Below, piece by piece: positions 12,553-26,300 of a stretch of 64,000 nucleotides of DNA. Numbering within the stretch: the first letter of the stretch is position 1; each line of letters starts with the position of its first letter. A model generated the notes under the pieces. It was not told the DNA's origin and searched no databases. It saw nothing but the letters and a program-made list of their open reading frames with translations. This DNA is from Hirudinaria manillensis. Taxonomy: Eukaryota; Annelida; Clitellata; Hirudinida; Hirudinidae. The translations under genes and the position numbers were made by a program. Location of the stretch: positions 5,711,001 to 5,775,000 of the forward strand of contig CM067529.1 in the NCBI GenBank assembly GCA_034509925.1, written 5' to 3'.

Positions 12553-12944
12553 GGTCTTGATTGACGGGAACTCACAGGGGTCCTGGCAGGGAATTGCATA
12601 GAATCGAAATTAAAATGTTAATATCCACATGTTAGTGCCACATCTACTCCATGACAAGGATGTTGATGACGACTATGTCTATAATGAAAATTATTAAGTT
12701 ATTAAATTATTATTAAGACTGAGATGATGATATTTATAATTTATAAGGAGTTGTGATCATACACACAAGAGCAAACACAAACCACTTTAGTGCATACCAC
12801 CATACATAAGTTAAAGATATTAATGTGCTCTTGATGACATTTATGACGATCTTGATTCGAACGGCGTCTTCCATTGTGGCATTGGCTGTTGCAGTAGTCA
12901 GCATTTAGACCTTCAGTTATGTAATTTTATTTCATAGCATCAAC

Positions 12945-12957
12945 TGCGTCAGTATCA

Positions 12958-12988
<31 letters not shown>

Positions 12989-13005
12989 ATTCATCGTCAT
13001 CAACA
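12945..13005. repeat. (ATC/GTC)n microsatellite
   Basis: Mixed CATCATCGTCGTC repeats, which make a poly-Asp frame on the minus strand. Confidence 0.8.
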
Positions 13006-13085
13006 CCGCCACCACATTTTATTCCCTTCCACCACGGTCCTGCAAACAAACCATCCAATAGTTCCCTCCATCCATCATCCAATCG

Positions 13086-13130
13086 GGTCAAGGTCAAAGC
13101 ACCACGTGGTTCGTCACGTGATATGCAAAT
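13086..13130. promoter_or_regulatory. Candidate regulatory patch: NR5A-type site, two E-boxes, octamer
   Basis: Within 45 bp lie TCAAGGTCA (13088-13096; FTZ-F1/SF-1 consensus), CACGTG at 13103-13108 and 13115-13120, and ATGCAAAT (13123-13130; POU octamer). Such dense packing of distinct consensus sites in a Hox intergenic region suggests an enhancer. This is inference from motifs only. Confidence 0.3.
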
Positions 13131-15360
13131 GAGTACCATGAGTAGGTTAAGATATTGAATTACTTATAGAAATATTCCTGCCACAGTTCCTTTCAATACT
13201 CAACAAAAAAGAAGAAAAGTGGACACTTCCATGCCGTTCAGTTCCGTGAATGGAAGAGTAGTGAATGGAGAAAACCACGTTATGATGATCTTCTAATTGA
13301 ATGAGATGACTTGCTTGAAATTATTAATGACGACGAAGAGCATTAAAGATTAAAATATCATCAATCAACCCGGCCAGGGTCAATTGCGGGGCAAGGGTGA
13401 AAAACCCAGCCCGGGGATTTTATCCATATTTTATTTCCAATTTGTCTTTCCTGCATCACACCGTTCCTCGTGTGTGCTCAGAAGCACCTCTGTAATTTAA
13501 TCAAGGTAAATCGAGAAGGTGTGAAAGCGAATTATCACCTGTTACCGTCTGCAGTGACAAGTTGTAACATTTCTCATATTGTGCACGTGAAATCATGCAT
13601 ATTCATCATCGACCTATCAGTCACGCACGTTTGTGTCTCGCACACGCCTTTGCACACTCGGACTAATCCAATCTCAACTCCCATCCAAACTGGGATCAAC
13701 TTGTATCCACGGATAGCTCATTAATATTCAGTGTCCGACTGAAATGGCGATTATTTCCAGCTTCATTTGCATCCCACATTCAGAGTCCTTCCAAAGTAAT
13801 TCTATCATTTTTACCTACAAATCACGGCCTTTTATATTTTTAAGCATACATTATGCTAATAAGCGAACGGTCTCTGCATAAATTATGACCGCTTCATTTA
13901 TCGACGAATAGATTATGCTAATGTTTACGCACGGGTCAAGTTCAACCGAAAGGACGGTCGAATAATGGCCGGGAATTCATAGCGGAATTGTTTAAAAGTG
14001 GATTCGGAGTTTTAAAACAAATTATAAACTCGTCGGCGCTTGAGACACAAGGCACATCCCTGCTTGGAAGGACTTAATGAAATGGAATTCGTAGTTCGAC
14101 CAAAAGTGTCAATTAGTCCTTTGAGAGGTTCTCGCACATGAGACCCACTAATGCTTCATCCTCTGCCACTTATAACACTCCTTATCTCTCTCTCTCTCTC
14201 CAAATACTTGTATTGGAAATAGTTTCAAGATTAAACTGCAATATTCTGTCGTTTTAATATCATTTAATTACATTATTTCGTTATTTCACTTTTATTTTTT
14301 AAATTTCTTATCGGATTCATTCAAGTGTGAACTTTCGTCCTTTATCAAGCCGTAGTACCATCTAGCGACTGAAATGTAAATTTTTATCATCCCTTGGAAA
14401 CCACCTTCGTAAATAGTAGTAATTGTAAATATTGTTAATTAAACATTTTACAGATTCTCAATAATTACAATGCTTCAATTAAGTTGCACTGAAATTGTAA
14501 AATCGTACGTGACGTACATTATGCAATGTATTAGGACTTCATGCCAACCGCTTCAACAAGTATGCTATTCTTTCATAATGGTTTGTGATGTTTCGTAAGA
14601 TATCGAATCAGATTAATTAATCTTATTATAATAGTTACTAATTATAATCTAATTATTAATATTTGTTGAACTTTTGCTTATGAACCACTTGCTTATGTTT
14701 TGTCGAAGTCGTGGTTTTAAGTCGTTGATGCATCATTGTTATGGGTTAGACACCGTATCTGCATTGGTTTTCCCAGGTTTATGCTCATGCCATAAATAGT
14801 CCATCATAATAAATCAAGTATCACAAGTTGTATATAGTTTGCTCGCCCATCATACACAGTACATATCACTGTACGTTGTTTGTTCACGTATCGCATGTTG
14901 TTCCTGGTTTGTTTTCCGTAATCCACGATATCGTCTTCAAAGTATCCGTCGCCTCGAGCGATGTCTTTCTGTCGCTCCCTGAAATGAAAGACGACATGCA
15001 GGCAACTTTGAAGTGGTGGAAAGGACCAACAGCTGACGACCAACAAGCCGTGCCATCTTCGCGAAGAAATTGCAGGTTGAAGCTGTTAATAACAGGTTTG
15101 CAAATCAAACCATGCTGGAATTTGCTGGGCGGACGAGTGCCTACAAAAATTAATTGCAAGCCCCAATTATCGTTTGTAACGCGCGCTCAACAATTTTCTA
15201 CGTCTGCGTTTTCGGGACTACGTAATTAGAGGCAATCTGCCTGACACCCCGATTCTTCGGCGAAGCTGCCAAGAAACTCCACCAAGACCATTGTTATGAT
15301 AATGATGTCACGTGATTACATAACAGATTCATTTGCATAACTAAACTTTACTAATTTCAC

Positions 15361-18120
15361 CAGTAGGCCGTGGATTCCTCAAGAAAAAAAAAAATTAAAT
15401 ACGAAAACAAGAAATAAATTCAAAGTCGCAATCAGTTCAAACCTCGAGAGGAAAAATGGAACCTCCCAAATGTTGCCTCCCTTAAGACAGATTCGTGCGC
15501 GAGACGAATAAATGTTTTAATAAACAATGTTATTTCTCCTACGTTAACTTATTACGTAACGTATTTACAAGGGAACATCGTAAACTCGTTAATAAATTAA
15601 CCAGTGTTGTAATAAATCAATTACACGGTGTTGTTGATATTCTTGAAGTTGCTATAGCGACAGCTGGTACAATTTGACGCCCACCAGCACGCGGCACACA
15701 CAACATCACACGACGACAGCCATTGTAAACTCATTAAATGACAACAAAGAAATTTCTCTTCGCATGGAATATTTACATTTAATTATTTAATAATATAATT
15801 TTATAAAAGCAATAAATATAATAATATTTTATAATAAACCTTGCTTGGTTGAAACAATCTAAACAACTTATATAATATACTTAATAATATATATAATACT
15901 TAATATTTACAAATATATGAAAATATATCAAAATATTGAAGACAAAAATATATTAAATAATAACAACGTATATTTTAATATGAACATTCTAATATAATTT
16001 AATTTATTATTTATAATATGTTACGTTAAGTTTATATTATAAATATAAACATATAATATATATATAAAATCATTTAATACCTCAACTCATAACATAAATG
16101 TTATAAATTAATTTATCATATATAAATAATATATAATAAATATAAATTTATATATACAATTATAATTATAAATTTAAATATATATATATATATATATATA
16201 ATAAAAAAATATAAATTTAATAAAAAAGGATGTCAAAAACAAAAAAAAATCTGAACAAAAAATATAATTTTAAATAAATATATTTGTAAAATAATATAAA
16301 TATGTTTAAATATTAATAACAATTTAATGACATTAGTTAAAAATTGAATTAAACAACTGAAAATTATTGGCAATTATAATGACAAATATATAGCATAGAA
16401 AAATATTATTATAAATATTATTACGTTAAGTAAAGTTATGTTCAAATATTTTAATATTAAACAGTTTATGAAAAGTTTACATAAGTACTTGAATTTAATA
16501 TTTTAATTTTAGAAGATTTATTATATTTAATATAAAATTATTTAATTCAATTAATTTTCCAGGTTTACTAACATTGAAGCGGTTTTGTAAAAATATTTGA
16601 AAATAAAATAATAGCGTAAAAATGAATATATATTTTGGTTATTATTCTAATGAATCATGAAAAATTAAAATAAGTTCCTATAAAAATTGCATCTTAAATA
16701 TGCATTTAAATACTTGCAATTAAAGCATATAATTTTTATTAAATCAGCACATCAAAATAGCAATATTAATATTTTATTGAGCATATAAACACATATTCTA
16801 TATAATAACAACAATAAATCATGGAAATAATATATAAATATCTTTAGAAATATTTTCCAAAAACCACTACCAATAAAATATTTATAAAAAATAGGATCAA
16901 CTTAAATATGTAAATAATAATAATATTGTTAATCCTACAAAAATTATGGACCCAATACATATGTAAAATAATTACAAATACAATTATAAATATAAATATG
17001 ACAAAAACAATTTCTCAAGGTGATAAATTTAAAGAAATGATTTATAAAAATATGTTCAATATATATATATATATACTTTGTAACCAATAACTGGAAATAT
17101 ATTTTCTTTGCAATTGGTTTAAATAATTAACCTTATCAAATATAATTTAAATAATTAAATAATAAATAAAATATATTAAATAATTTAAAATAAAAAAAAT
17201 ATAGAAATATTACTTAAAACTAATTTTCCCAGCTCTATTCCTCAGTAATTACTAAATATTTGTTATTTTTATATTTTTTATATTTTAATTCAGACTTTAA
17301 AAAATTTATTTGTGAAAATGAATCTACATGTAACATTACAAGTAGTGTACAACAATCTTGTAATAAAATAGATAATAATAATGATTTCAAACTTCAATTA
17401 TAATAAATAAGTAAATAATTTACATTAAAATGTTATTTAATGTCACTATATTGGTGAAATTGGAATAATAGTAAATAAAAAAAATTATTACAATATTTTT
17501 CAATTTTAATAACATTAAATTAGTTAAATTATTAAATTCAATTGTTCACAATTTTAAACTATCATCCTGTCATCCATGAGACATTAAAATGCTTCCATGG
17601 CATACAACAATAGGATTTGAAATTTTCTGATTTTTAACATTTGTAGATAATTTACATATTAAATATATATTAAATAATTACATATTAAATAGTTTACAAT
17701 ATAAGTTTTACAACATGAATACAATTATTTATATAATTTTTCCAAGGAATAAATAAATTTGTTATAAAAAATATTTAATATATTATATATTAAATGCTCA
17801 GTAATTAAAAAATATTGCGCCATTATTTTAACTACTATTATTGTCAATTATTACATTTTAAGGTACCTGAATTAACTTTTAATGTTCATAATTATTCAAA
17901 ACAATAATAAATAATGTGCAATTGTATTCATTCTTGGAAATAATAAATGAAATCAGCATTTTAATAAATAAAAGTATTTTATTTTGATTAAATATTTGGA
18001 TATTTAAATATATAATTTATTTCAATTAAACATTTGGATATTTACATATATATTTTATTTTGATTAAATTATGAACATATTTTGGAACAACAAGTGGGAG
18101 TAGCACAAGCAGGATTAAAG
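15361..18120. other. Extremely AT-rich intergenic DNA
   Basis: About 2.7 kb of almost pure A/T, including a (TA)n run at about 16176-16201. Apart from a 60-codon frame at the left end (15495-15677) with no recognisable similarity, no gene-like frame or repeat family is recognised. Confidence 0.6.
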
Positions 18121-19576
18121 GATTAAGCTCTCCAGATATTCACTGACATTTAGCATCCCCATTGATATTTTATCATCAGCATTATTATTGTTATTAATTA
18201 TTATTATATCGTATATGCTAATTATACCATTGCTGTTCCAATTAATAGATTTCTTGTTATTCTTGCAATATTTTATACCCCTGACATGTGCTCGTTCTAA
18301 GGCATGAGCAGCTTAAAAAATACACGCAAGAGGGAGTTCCACGGTTGGATGACGTTGTTCAATCAAGCGCGAAAAGCAGGACCGATTGTCGCACGTGCGT
18401 GGAAAATATCGGAGAGGCAGCGTAACCGGAAGAGATTTCTTTGTCCTCCAGGTCACGTGATGTCTTAATATAACGCAGTCAAAAGGTGTTGTTCCAAAAA
18501 CGTTGCATGCATTCACACGTCCATTAGTGCTTGTGATACTCGCATACACAGAACACACACACACACACACACGTAGTCACGCACAAGAGTCGACAGTTTG
18601 AAGACCTCCCAAAAGACTTTGAATGCTTTGGAGAGGTCAACTCCTCCTTCTTCCTTGAAAATGTCAATCAATGAAATCTCCCAGGATTTCAAACGAGTAT
18701 CACTCAAATCTTCTTTGTCTCAGCATTTCATACAACGATGAATTAAACCAGGACAATATTCATAATTAATTAAATAATTAATCAATATTAATTAATTAAT
18801 ATTATTATTATTATAATAACATTTCCATTCTCTTGAAAGTGAAAGTTAAGTTTCGTTCGCGTGGCTAATAGCAGCAATTTCATGCGAGAACGCACAAGCA
18901 GACAAACTCACACTTAGACAATGGTGTCATTGCTTTTCAGGGCAAACCCGCTCTTGAGTTGGGATATAATTTATGACCCTCTGTTGCAGGGTTTCTCATC
19001 CACCCTCATTCGATCATTCATTCATTCACTCAATAATCTTTCTTCCTATGAAACATCAACCCTAGTCAATCAGTTGTAGCTCAAGGTTTATTAAAATAAT
19101 TAAATCATAACTATTATCATAATAATAATAACGGTCTGGCAGCCTCAACCATCCCTGTAAACAGTCGACCTAAAATACGGCGAGGTCATAGGTCGAGTCG
19201 TGACCCCACGTCGTAAAGACTGCAAATTAGTCCTAAAATAGCGACGCATTTGTTTACTTACGAACTAAATCCCGTTTTCAAACACAAATTCAATCATTTC
19301 GTGGAATTTATTAAATTTCATTTCAATCATGATACTTTTGTTTTCGAAGTTGTTCGCTAGGTGAGTCGAAACGTGAAAAAAATTATAAAATTCAAAGTAC
19401 ATAATTGATTGTTTTGAATGCAAACTAATCCAAGAAATCACTTTTAATCATTTTTAATCACTTTTAATCACTTCAGGCAAACAATTCAATTTAATTGAGT
19501 CAACCATTCAGTCGAAACATATTCTCTCCACGCACTTCTAAAGGGGGGGACCACATTTCATTGTTTGCTGATTGCC
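18121..19576. other. Intergenic DNA flanking mir-10
   Basis: Base composition becomes more balanced here. The stretch holds a short (CA)n at about 18556-18573, CACGTG motifs at about 18394 and 18452, and a direct-repeat nuclear-receptor motif at 19183-19195. A primary transcript carrying mir-10 would run leftward from here. No protein gene is seen. Confidence 0.5.
19183..19195 (+). promoter_or_regulatory. DR1-like nuclear receptor site
   Basis: AGGTCA-T-AGGTCG is a near-perfect direct repeat of the hormone-receptor half-site with one spacer base (RXR/HNF4/COUP type). It lies about 0.4 kb from mir-10. Seen by motif only. Confidence 0.3.
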
Positions 19577-19660
19577 ATGACAACGAGCAATCCTGTGACG
19601 CGAGTTTGTCAATAAGTTCCGGTTAAAACAAATTCGTGTCTACAGGGTAAGCGAAGTCAT
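19577..19660 (-). ncRNA. mir-10: mir-10 microRNA precursor
   Basis: On the minus strand, 19649 down to 19628 reads TACCCTGTAGA, then two bases that differ from the usual miR-10-5p, then CGAATTTGT. This is 20 of 22 positions of canonical miR-10, with the whole seed (ACCCTGT) intact. An 18-nt loop (19610-19627) separates it from a 3' arm (19590-19609) beginning ACAAACTCG. The arms pair well: GT, TTT, GC, CAG and the TGTCC/GGACA-type segment, with a few mismatches and one bulged A. Beyond an internal loop, ATGAC (19656-19660) pairs with GTCAT (19577-19581). In animals mir-10 sits in the Hox cluster between Hox4 and Hox5, on the Hox coding strand. Here it lies 7.4 kb downstream of Hox5 on the same strand. 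miR-10 normally represses Hox and other mRNAs after transcription. The changed bases are at mature positions 12-13, outside the seed. Confidence 0.88.
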
Positions 19661-21351
19661 GAAGTATTCATTTCAACCCAATCGATCACTCACAATCAAT
19701 CAATCATTCAAATAAAGATTTATAACTACAAACGATTTGTTAATCACGGGAAAGTCTTTTTGCGCACTTGTTGATACACGAACAGTATTTATGTCCGTTG
19801 AAATTCATTGAGCAAAGCAACATCAAAGCAATAATTATGAGTTGATGAGAATTGTTCAATGGAATTGTTCACATTAAGTGACTGTTCAAGAGAACTTGAA
19901 TGACACATTCAAGTTATGATTCACAAACTTGGAATGAAAACATTAATAGTATCCAATTTAAAATAATTAGGTAACCAAAATATGTACAACATAAATAATA
20001 TATAAAACTGCTCTGCTCATCACTTCCTGAAACAATTACAATCCAATACAACTACAACATATTTTCAAAATCTTGAAATATTAAAACAAAAAATCTCTTT
20101 TCCTCCCTGAGTAAAAAACCCATTGGAAGATAACTTAAAGGAGTTCAATTGAAATGATTGAAGTGCTTCATCAACTTGTAACATTCAATGAAACAATATC
20201 CTGAAAATTCCAAAACAATTCCAAAACAATTTCAAATGCTTTCCAAGCAAAGTCTTCAAAGCAAAACAAAATGACTCAGTAAACAGACTTGGGAACTTAA
20301 GAATGAATGATCCATTTCTACAAAAGTTGAGCACCAGGAATAATCATTGTTTAAAAGGGTTCTAATTGCTTCTAAGCATTTTAATGTTTATTGTGATTTA
20401 TTATTACTGTAGTCATTATTACTAACATTATTATTATTATTATTAATATTATAATTTTTAACATTTATTACCAGCAAACATGAAACCTTCCCATAATGTG
20501 AAGTATGGAAAGCCAGTAAAATGACAAAATGGCATCCTATCCAGCAGATCAATCATCATTAAACTCTGTCGTGACAGCAACTCCATGAGAAGCTGAAAGT
20601 GTTTTCACCTTCTGGAATGACACTGCAACCCTATGCAATGTGAACCTACAGCATTGATTGACTAGTTATTCTTTATAATTCCTTATAATATTTAATATTC
20701 AATATTCCTAACAGTCCTTTTGGTTGACAGTTTGTGTTGATAGATTATGTTGCACAACAGTCTCTTGATTTCCCTCTGAAAGCTGATTCTAATCAGACAT
20801 CTCACATTTCCACCAAAGAAATTCCTAAAAATGTTTATCAGCTCATCAAACACCAGTCTTGATTCAGAATACCTTAAAAACTTGTAAACAAATTGAGTCA
20901 AAATGAGTGATTAAAAACAGTTTATGGATTCCATACTTTAACAACATGATTATTTGGCATGCATAAAGTATTTAAGACTTTTAAGACATTACTAGGCACA
21001 TTTTACATAAAATACAAATATTTTTTCACTGTTTCATAAATGCTTCATTCTGATCAAACCATTGTTGTTGTGTATTCTAAACCAAATTCAGTAAAAAATT
21101 CTCAAGACTGCACAAACCTGCCACATCAAGTGCAAATGAAATGATAAGGTTTAATGATAGTAAATACGAATGTATTATGTGATAAACATGCACTTCAGGT
21201 AAGAAACCAAGGACCATTGACTTTGGAAAAATATGATGGAATAACAATCAAAACAACATTGTGACAATTGGAGTTATTTCATTGTACACAGATATGGAGT
21301 AAAATATCAAACTCAGTTGTTAATGATTTGTAACACACTTCATATGAAAGA

Positions 21352-21797
21352 ATGTCTTACAAAGGAGAATTCAAACAGCCATCAAAGTCATATTTACTTA
21401 ACATCAATATGAGGATTGAACAAATCCTTATTAAAAAAATAAAACCAGTTGGTGAAACACACTTACAAAGTTACTACAGTTTCCTAATAAATGAATTAGA
21501 AGATCCATATGCTAAACCTCAGTTAATGAAGCAACTCCAAGGCTTTAAAACAGAGTATAAATAATGAGAACTATTTATAGCCATATCATCTACTTGAATG
21601 ATTTATTAATAGATTTTCCTCTTCATAACATAACATGGCATAACAGACAAACACTTAGATACCATTGGCCAAGTGGAAAATCATATCTCATTCTCATACT
21701 TCACGAAGATAACTTTTACAGCATAGCAAATAGTGATGAGATGCTGGATTTCAATTTTGATTACATAAGAAGGCTACTGTTAAACACAATCTTTTAA
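21352..21797 (+). other. Two abutting unrecognised open frames (70 and 77 codons)
   Basis: A frame starting MSYKGEFKQP ends at 21564, and a second, in another frame, starts on the last base of its stop (MRTIYSHIIY) and runs to 21797. Both have mixed, protein-like composition, unlike the low-complexity frames nearby. The layout could be one decayed coding unit with a single frameshift, an exon edge, or chance. No domain was recognised. Confidence 0.2.
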
Positions 21798-22990
21798 GAA
21801 GGACGGATATGTTGTGGTGAATCCTAGACATAACAGCAGCAAGTTGAAAATAATGCTCGCAATATCATTGATGCTTAGAAAAGGTTAAACTAGCCCTTCA
21901 AGACAACAAAGAAAACTGCAAACTGAGAGAAAACATTTCAAAAGCAAACCTAATGCCAAATCTTCCATCGACCAATGGAACATTTAATGTTTTGGCGGAG
22001 AATTCTTACCTGAAATGAACAAAATCCCAAGCAAACACCAAAACCGTAGCGGCCATCAGAGCGAAAAACGACACAAAGAAAGGAAAATAGCGGCAACAGG
22101 AAAAACTTGAATACGCACGTTGAAGGTGAAGATATCCGGGACGAGTCTGCATAATCTATGCATGAAAACAAATATTAACATGCACATAAATTAAATTAAT
22201 CCAAAATTTTCTACACGTGATGTTTCAGAAATTTAAAATACAATTAATGAGTAAGAAATTTATTCAATTCAAAATACCGCTTTTAAAATCGGCACCAAAC
22301 GAAAGAATGTCTTGAGACCGCTGTAATCAAGTAGAATTAAGAAATATTCAATGATGCAGACGTGGTTTACAATAAAAATAATGACTTTATGAATTGTAAT
22401 TAAAAATGGCAGTTGTCGCAAATAATAATTAATCTGCATTCAACCATGTGAGATATTATAATCATGCAAATTATTACTCATTTTATGAAATTCTTTTTAT
22501 ACATGATTCACTTTAACATTAAATATTATATAATCTAATAATCTAATTTAATGCCATTTGTTGACGATAATTTCTTAGCTTTTGGAGCATAAAATAAATT
22601 ATATTATTACACACTTACTGAACAATATTATCTTCAATTAATACAATTCAATTTCATTATGTAAGATATTGCCCTAACACATCCTATTGGAATAATTGTG
22701 CACTTATGTCTTTAATTTAATACATAATAATATTATGTTACTTATGTACATTATTATAATCTTATTAAATTATTGCTTACAATTATAATAACGTTGTTAT
22801 AATTAAACAATAATACTATAATACTTTAATAAAATAAATTAATAACTCAAATTATTTATATAACGTAAATTTATTTATTATAAAAATGATTTATGAGTGT
22901 TTATAAGAAATAATTTCAGTTCAATTTATTATTAAATCTTTTCTGTCAATAAGGGGGTAAAAATTGGAAATAATTATTTCATGTCTTTAT

Positions 22991-23334
22991 AATATAATAT
23001 AATATAATATAATATAATATAATATAATATAATATAATATAATATAATATAATATAATATAATAATATAATATAATATAATATAATATAATATAATATAA
23101 TATAATATAATATAATATAATATAATATAATATAATATAATATAATATAATATAATATAATATAATATAATATAATATAATATAATATAATATAATATAA
23201 TATAATATAATATAATATAATATAATATAATATAATATAATATAATATAATAATATAATATAATATAATATAATATAATATAATATAATATAATATAATA
23301 TAATATAATATAATATAATATAATATAATATAAT
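22991..23334. repeat. (AATAT)n satellite-like array
   Basis: About 69 near-perfect AATAT units over 344 bp, with only two 3-bp phase changes (near 23061 and 23251). It creates a 120-codon Ile-Leu-Tyr-Tyr frame on the minus strand that is not a gene. A smaller related patch lies at about 11808-11850. Confidence 0.97.
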
Positions 23335-26300
23335 TAGCCACTTCTTGGCTAACGAAAGGTACTAATTGTAAAGATTAATGAAATTTAAATTTAATAATAA
23401 TAGTAATAATAATATTATCTTACTTGTTATTTTCTGTAAATAATACTAATTAATACGAGTTTTAACTTAATTAATATTAAGTTTACATTTTTAATTGTAA
23501 TTGATAATAAATACAAATAATTTTTATATCTGAATATCAAATATTTAAAAAGTTATTCAATTTAAATTTTAAATAATTTCAAGATTATTTACCAAGTTAT
23601 TATATGCAATATAATATTACAAATTATTAACCATGTCTTTATAATTAATAAATTCGATTTGTGCATATTAGTCATTATTTAGTAATACTCATATTACAAG
23701 TGCTTCAATTAATATTTATATGTTTGACATTTGAAATGAATTGATAATAAATTCCAATGCCTAACGTGGCTGATGTGTTCCAGATTGTCTGCTAAAATAT
23801 TTATGTAATTATTGTTTAATATAAATAAATCCCACTCGGTCTGCTAAAATGTAAGAGCGGTGTTGAATATTTCATTAGCACGGATGATATCAATCCTGCA
23901 TCTGACACAAGAACCCATGGGAGTCCAAGTTAATTTCCTCAGTCTCCATATGTGCTCTGACCAAGTGTCATCGACTATTTTTATTTTTATTTCGCCCCGA
24001 TTTTAGACCGATTTTTCATTATTTTTGTTTTTATTATTATGCTGTCAAATTTATTTTATTCCAATCCCTATATTCTTCATTTACTCTTTAGACTCTGTAA
24101 TTATTGCTTATGTCATTTAATTATGTTATGGCATTAATTATAATTATGATATAATATATTATATATATATTTTGCATAACCTATAAAATTATTTACATCT
24201 ATGTATATATAGGTATATTATTTATTTATATTATTTATTTATAATATTTATTTAATAATATTTATTACAATGTTAAATAATATAATTTATTAAATATTTA
24301 ATTTATTAACTCTAATTTAAGTTGATATTTGTGTTTATTTCAGTGTAAATAGAAAGTCATATTGTGTATATTGATAACTAACTATTTAAGGCTAGTTACT
24401 TAAATAGCTTCAATTAATTTGATTTATTTGTTACATAATTTTTAATAAATTTTTGGATATAATTTCTACATAACATAGTTTCATAACATGATTTTTGTTT
24501 CTATTTTCTCATTTATTGAACATTTTTAATGGAAAGTTATGCAAATAAAAGTTATAAAAATATAAATATAATAGCATCATATTGCCAGGCTTAAATTCCA
24601 ATATAACTTTTACAAAGTTTTACAAAATGCATATAAGACCCATAAGGATGAAGATTGGGGGCTCTAGAAATGTTAGAAATAATTTTATTTAATAATACTA
24701 GTTACAACATTATTTTAATGCTTGTTGTCATTATATTATATCATAATCATATTTGTTAAATTTTATTATTGTTAAATAATATAAATATATTCATAATAAT
24801 TGTTACGAATTTGTTAATTAATTATTAATAATACAACACAACATAAGTACATAACAATTTACCAAATTGCAGCAATTAATTTATTTGTTCAGACAGTGTT
24901 TGAGGCCTGACAAATGAAGAATCATTAATGAATATTCATCGAAATGTGATTCATGTTATCTATTTATATCTCATTCATGTCGGGATGGGCAGCGATGGTT
25001 GGAGATATAACTGAACACCTGATACATTTTAATTATTCCTTCCAATGCGTTCGATTTTACGTGTGCTTGTGGTTGTGTGTGTATTTGTTGCTGTGTGGTA
25101 ATGTAATGTCATGTAATTAACTTTTCCTATTTTAAGATCATCAGGAGATGCAAAATATTATTTTGAAAGTTATAATTTGAAATCATATTTTATTATTTCC
25201 TAATTTTATTTTTAACCAAGACACAAAGCAAATAATTTATGAAATATTACTTGAATTATTAAATAAATGACTATAATCTATTTTATTTTGCACTATTTAT
25301 TTTATGCAAAAAGCTACTCAGAATAATTAGTCTCAAATAAGAAATAAAACCTGATCAAAATGATTGAGAGACGAAAGAAGATATAAAATTATGGTCGATA
25401 TATTTGATTGTATTTGTTCTGCAGCGCCATTGTTTGTCTCTTCAATGTTTTCTTGTCTGCGGACAGAGTGGCGTCAAGTATTCAATAATACTCTCACGCA
25501 TCAGAATAATTAAAAAGTATGTTATAAACCGAAATTATTGCTACTTAACTTTTTACAAAGTATCCATAATATCTTCTCCGAAATTTAAAAAAAATAATAA
25601 TAAACAGTAAAAAGTTTATTGATCTCTAATGCAGGCATTATTGTGAAAAAGGGTGAAAATAAGTAATATTAATGATAATTTTTTTGTGTCTCGACTGATT
25701 AAAGCCAACAGGTAGAACAGCGAAGATGTTACTGGATGCAGAAAGGATGCCAGTCATTCGAGATAGTGAAGTTATTGACAGGAGATCTCGTGTTGAGTGA
25801 TAAATTGGTCTCCTTCTCTCCTGAGTATTTCTCGATAACATGCAGGTTTGTTATTGCTTGCACATCACTTTCACGTCACTCGGTCGAAATCCTGATGGAA
25901 GTTTTGGAAAAATTCTGCCTGTCGTGGAGAAGCAATAAATTGCAATTAAATCGTCAGCAAGTTGTGACCTGCTCGGAGACTTCAATATAAATTCTTCCTT
26001 CTCCTTGGAGACGTTCAGAAACGCATATGGTCCCATGCCGTTGAATGACTGACGAGAAGAAAGACTCTCCTCGCGATGGAGTGAGAGCTTCCTCGCTCGG
26101 CAGGAAGATGAGAAATTGTTTCTTGAAAAGCGATTTCAAGACAAGAATTACAAGGATTCTCGTAAACGACGATCGAGATAAACATACCACCTCCATCTCC
26201 GCCCTGGTGTCAATCTCTCGTTGATACGTCATCAGTCACGTGGCCACAATAGATCACGTGGTGATGAAGTCGTCCAGCAAAATGAGATTCTGACACGAGG

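Larger units (their letters stand above)
8751..15360. other. Repeat-rich intergenic DNA with candidate regulatory patches
   Basis: Intergenic DNA between the left Hox exon and mir-10. No gene is recognised. The 133-codon frame at 14828-15229 has no family signature and is probably chance. The stretch alternates microsatellites with more balanced DNA that carries octamer-like (ATGCAAAT, ATGCTAAT) and CACGTG motifs, notably at 9.1-9.4, 13.08-13.13 and 13.76-13.92 kb. Confidence 0.5.

Noticed and set aside
14828..15229. 133-codon plus-strand frame
   Set aside because: No recognisable domain, overlapped by open frames on the other strand, no splice or family support; treated as chance.
22979..23341. 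120-codon frame of repeating Ile-Leu-Tyr-Tyr
   Set aside because: It is only the translation of the AATAT array.
25638..26232. Several 60-90 codon frames on both strands
   Set aside because: They overlap each other on opposite strands and show no family features.
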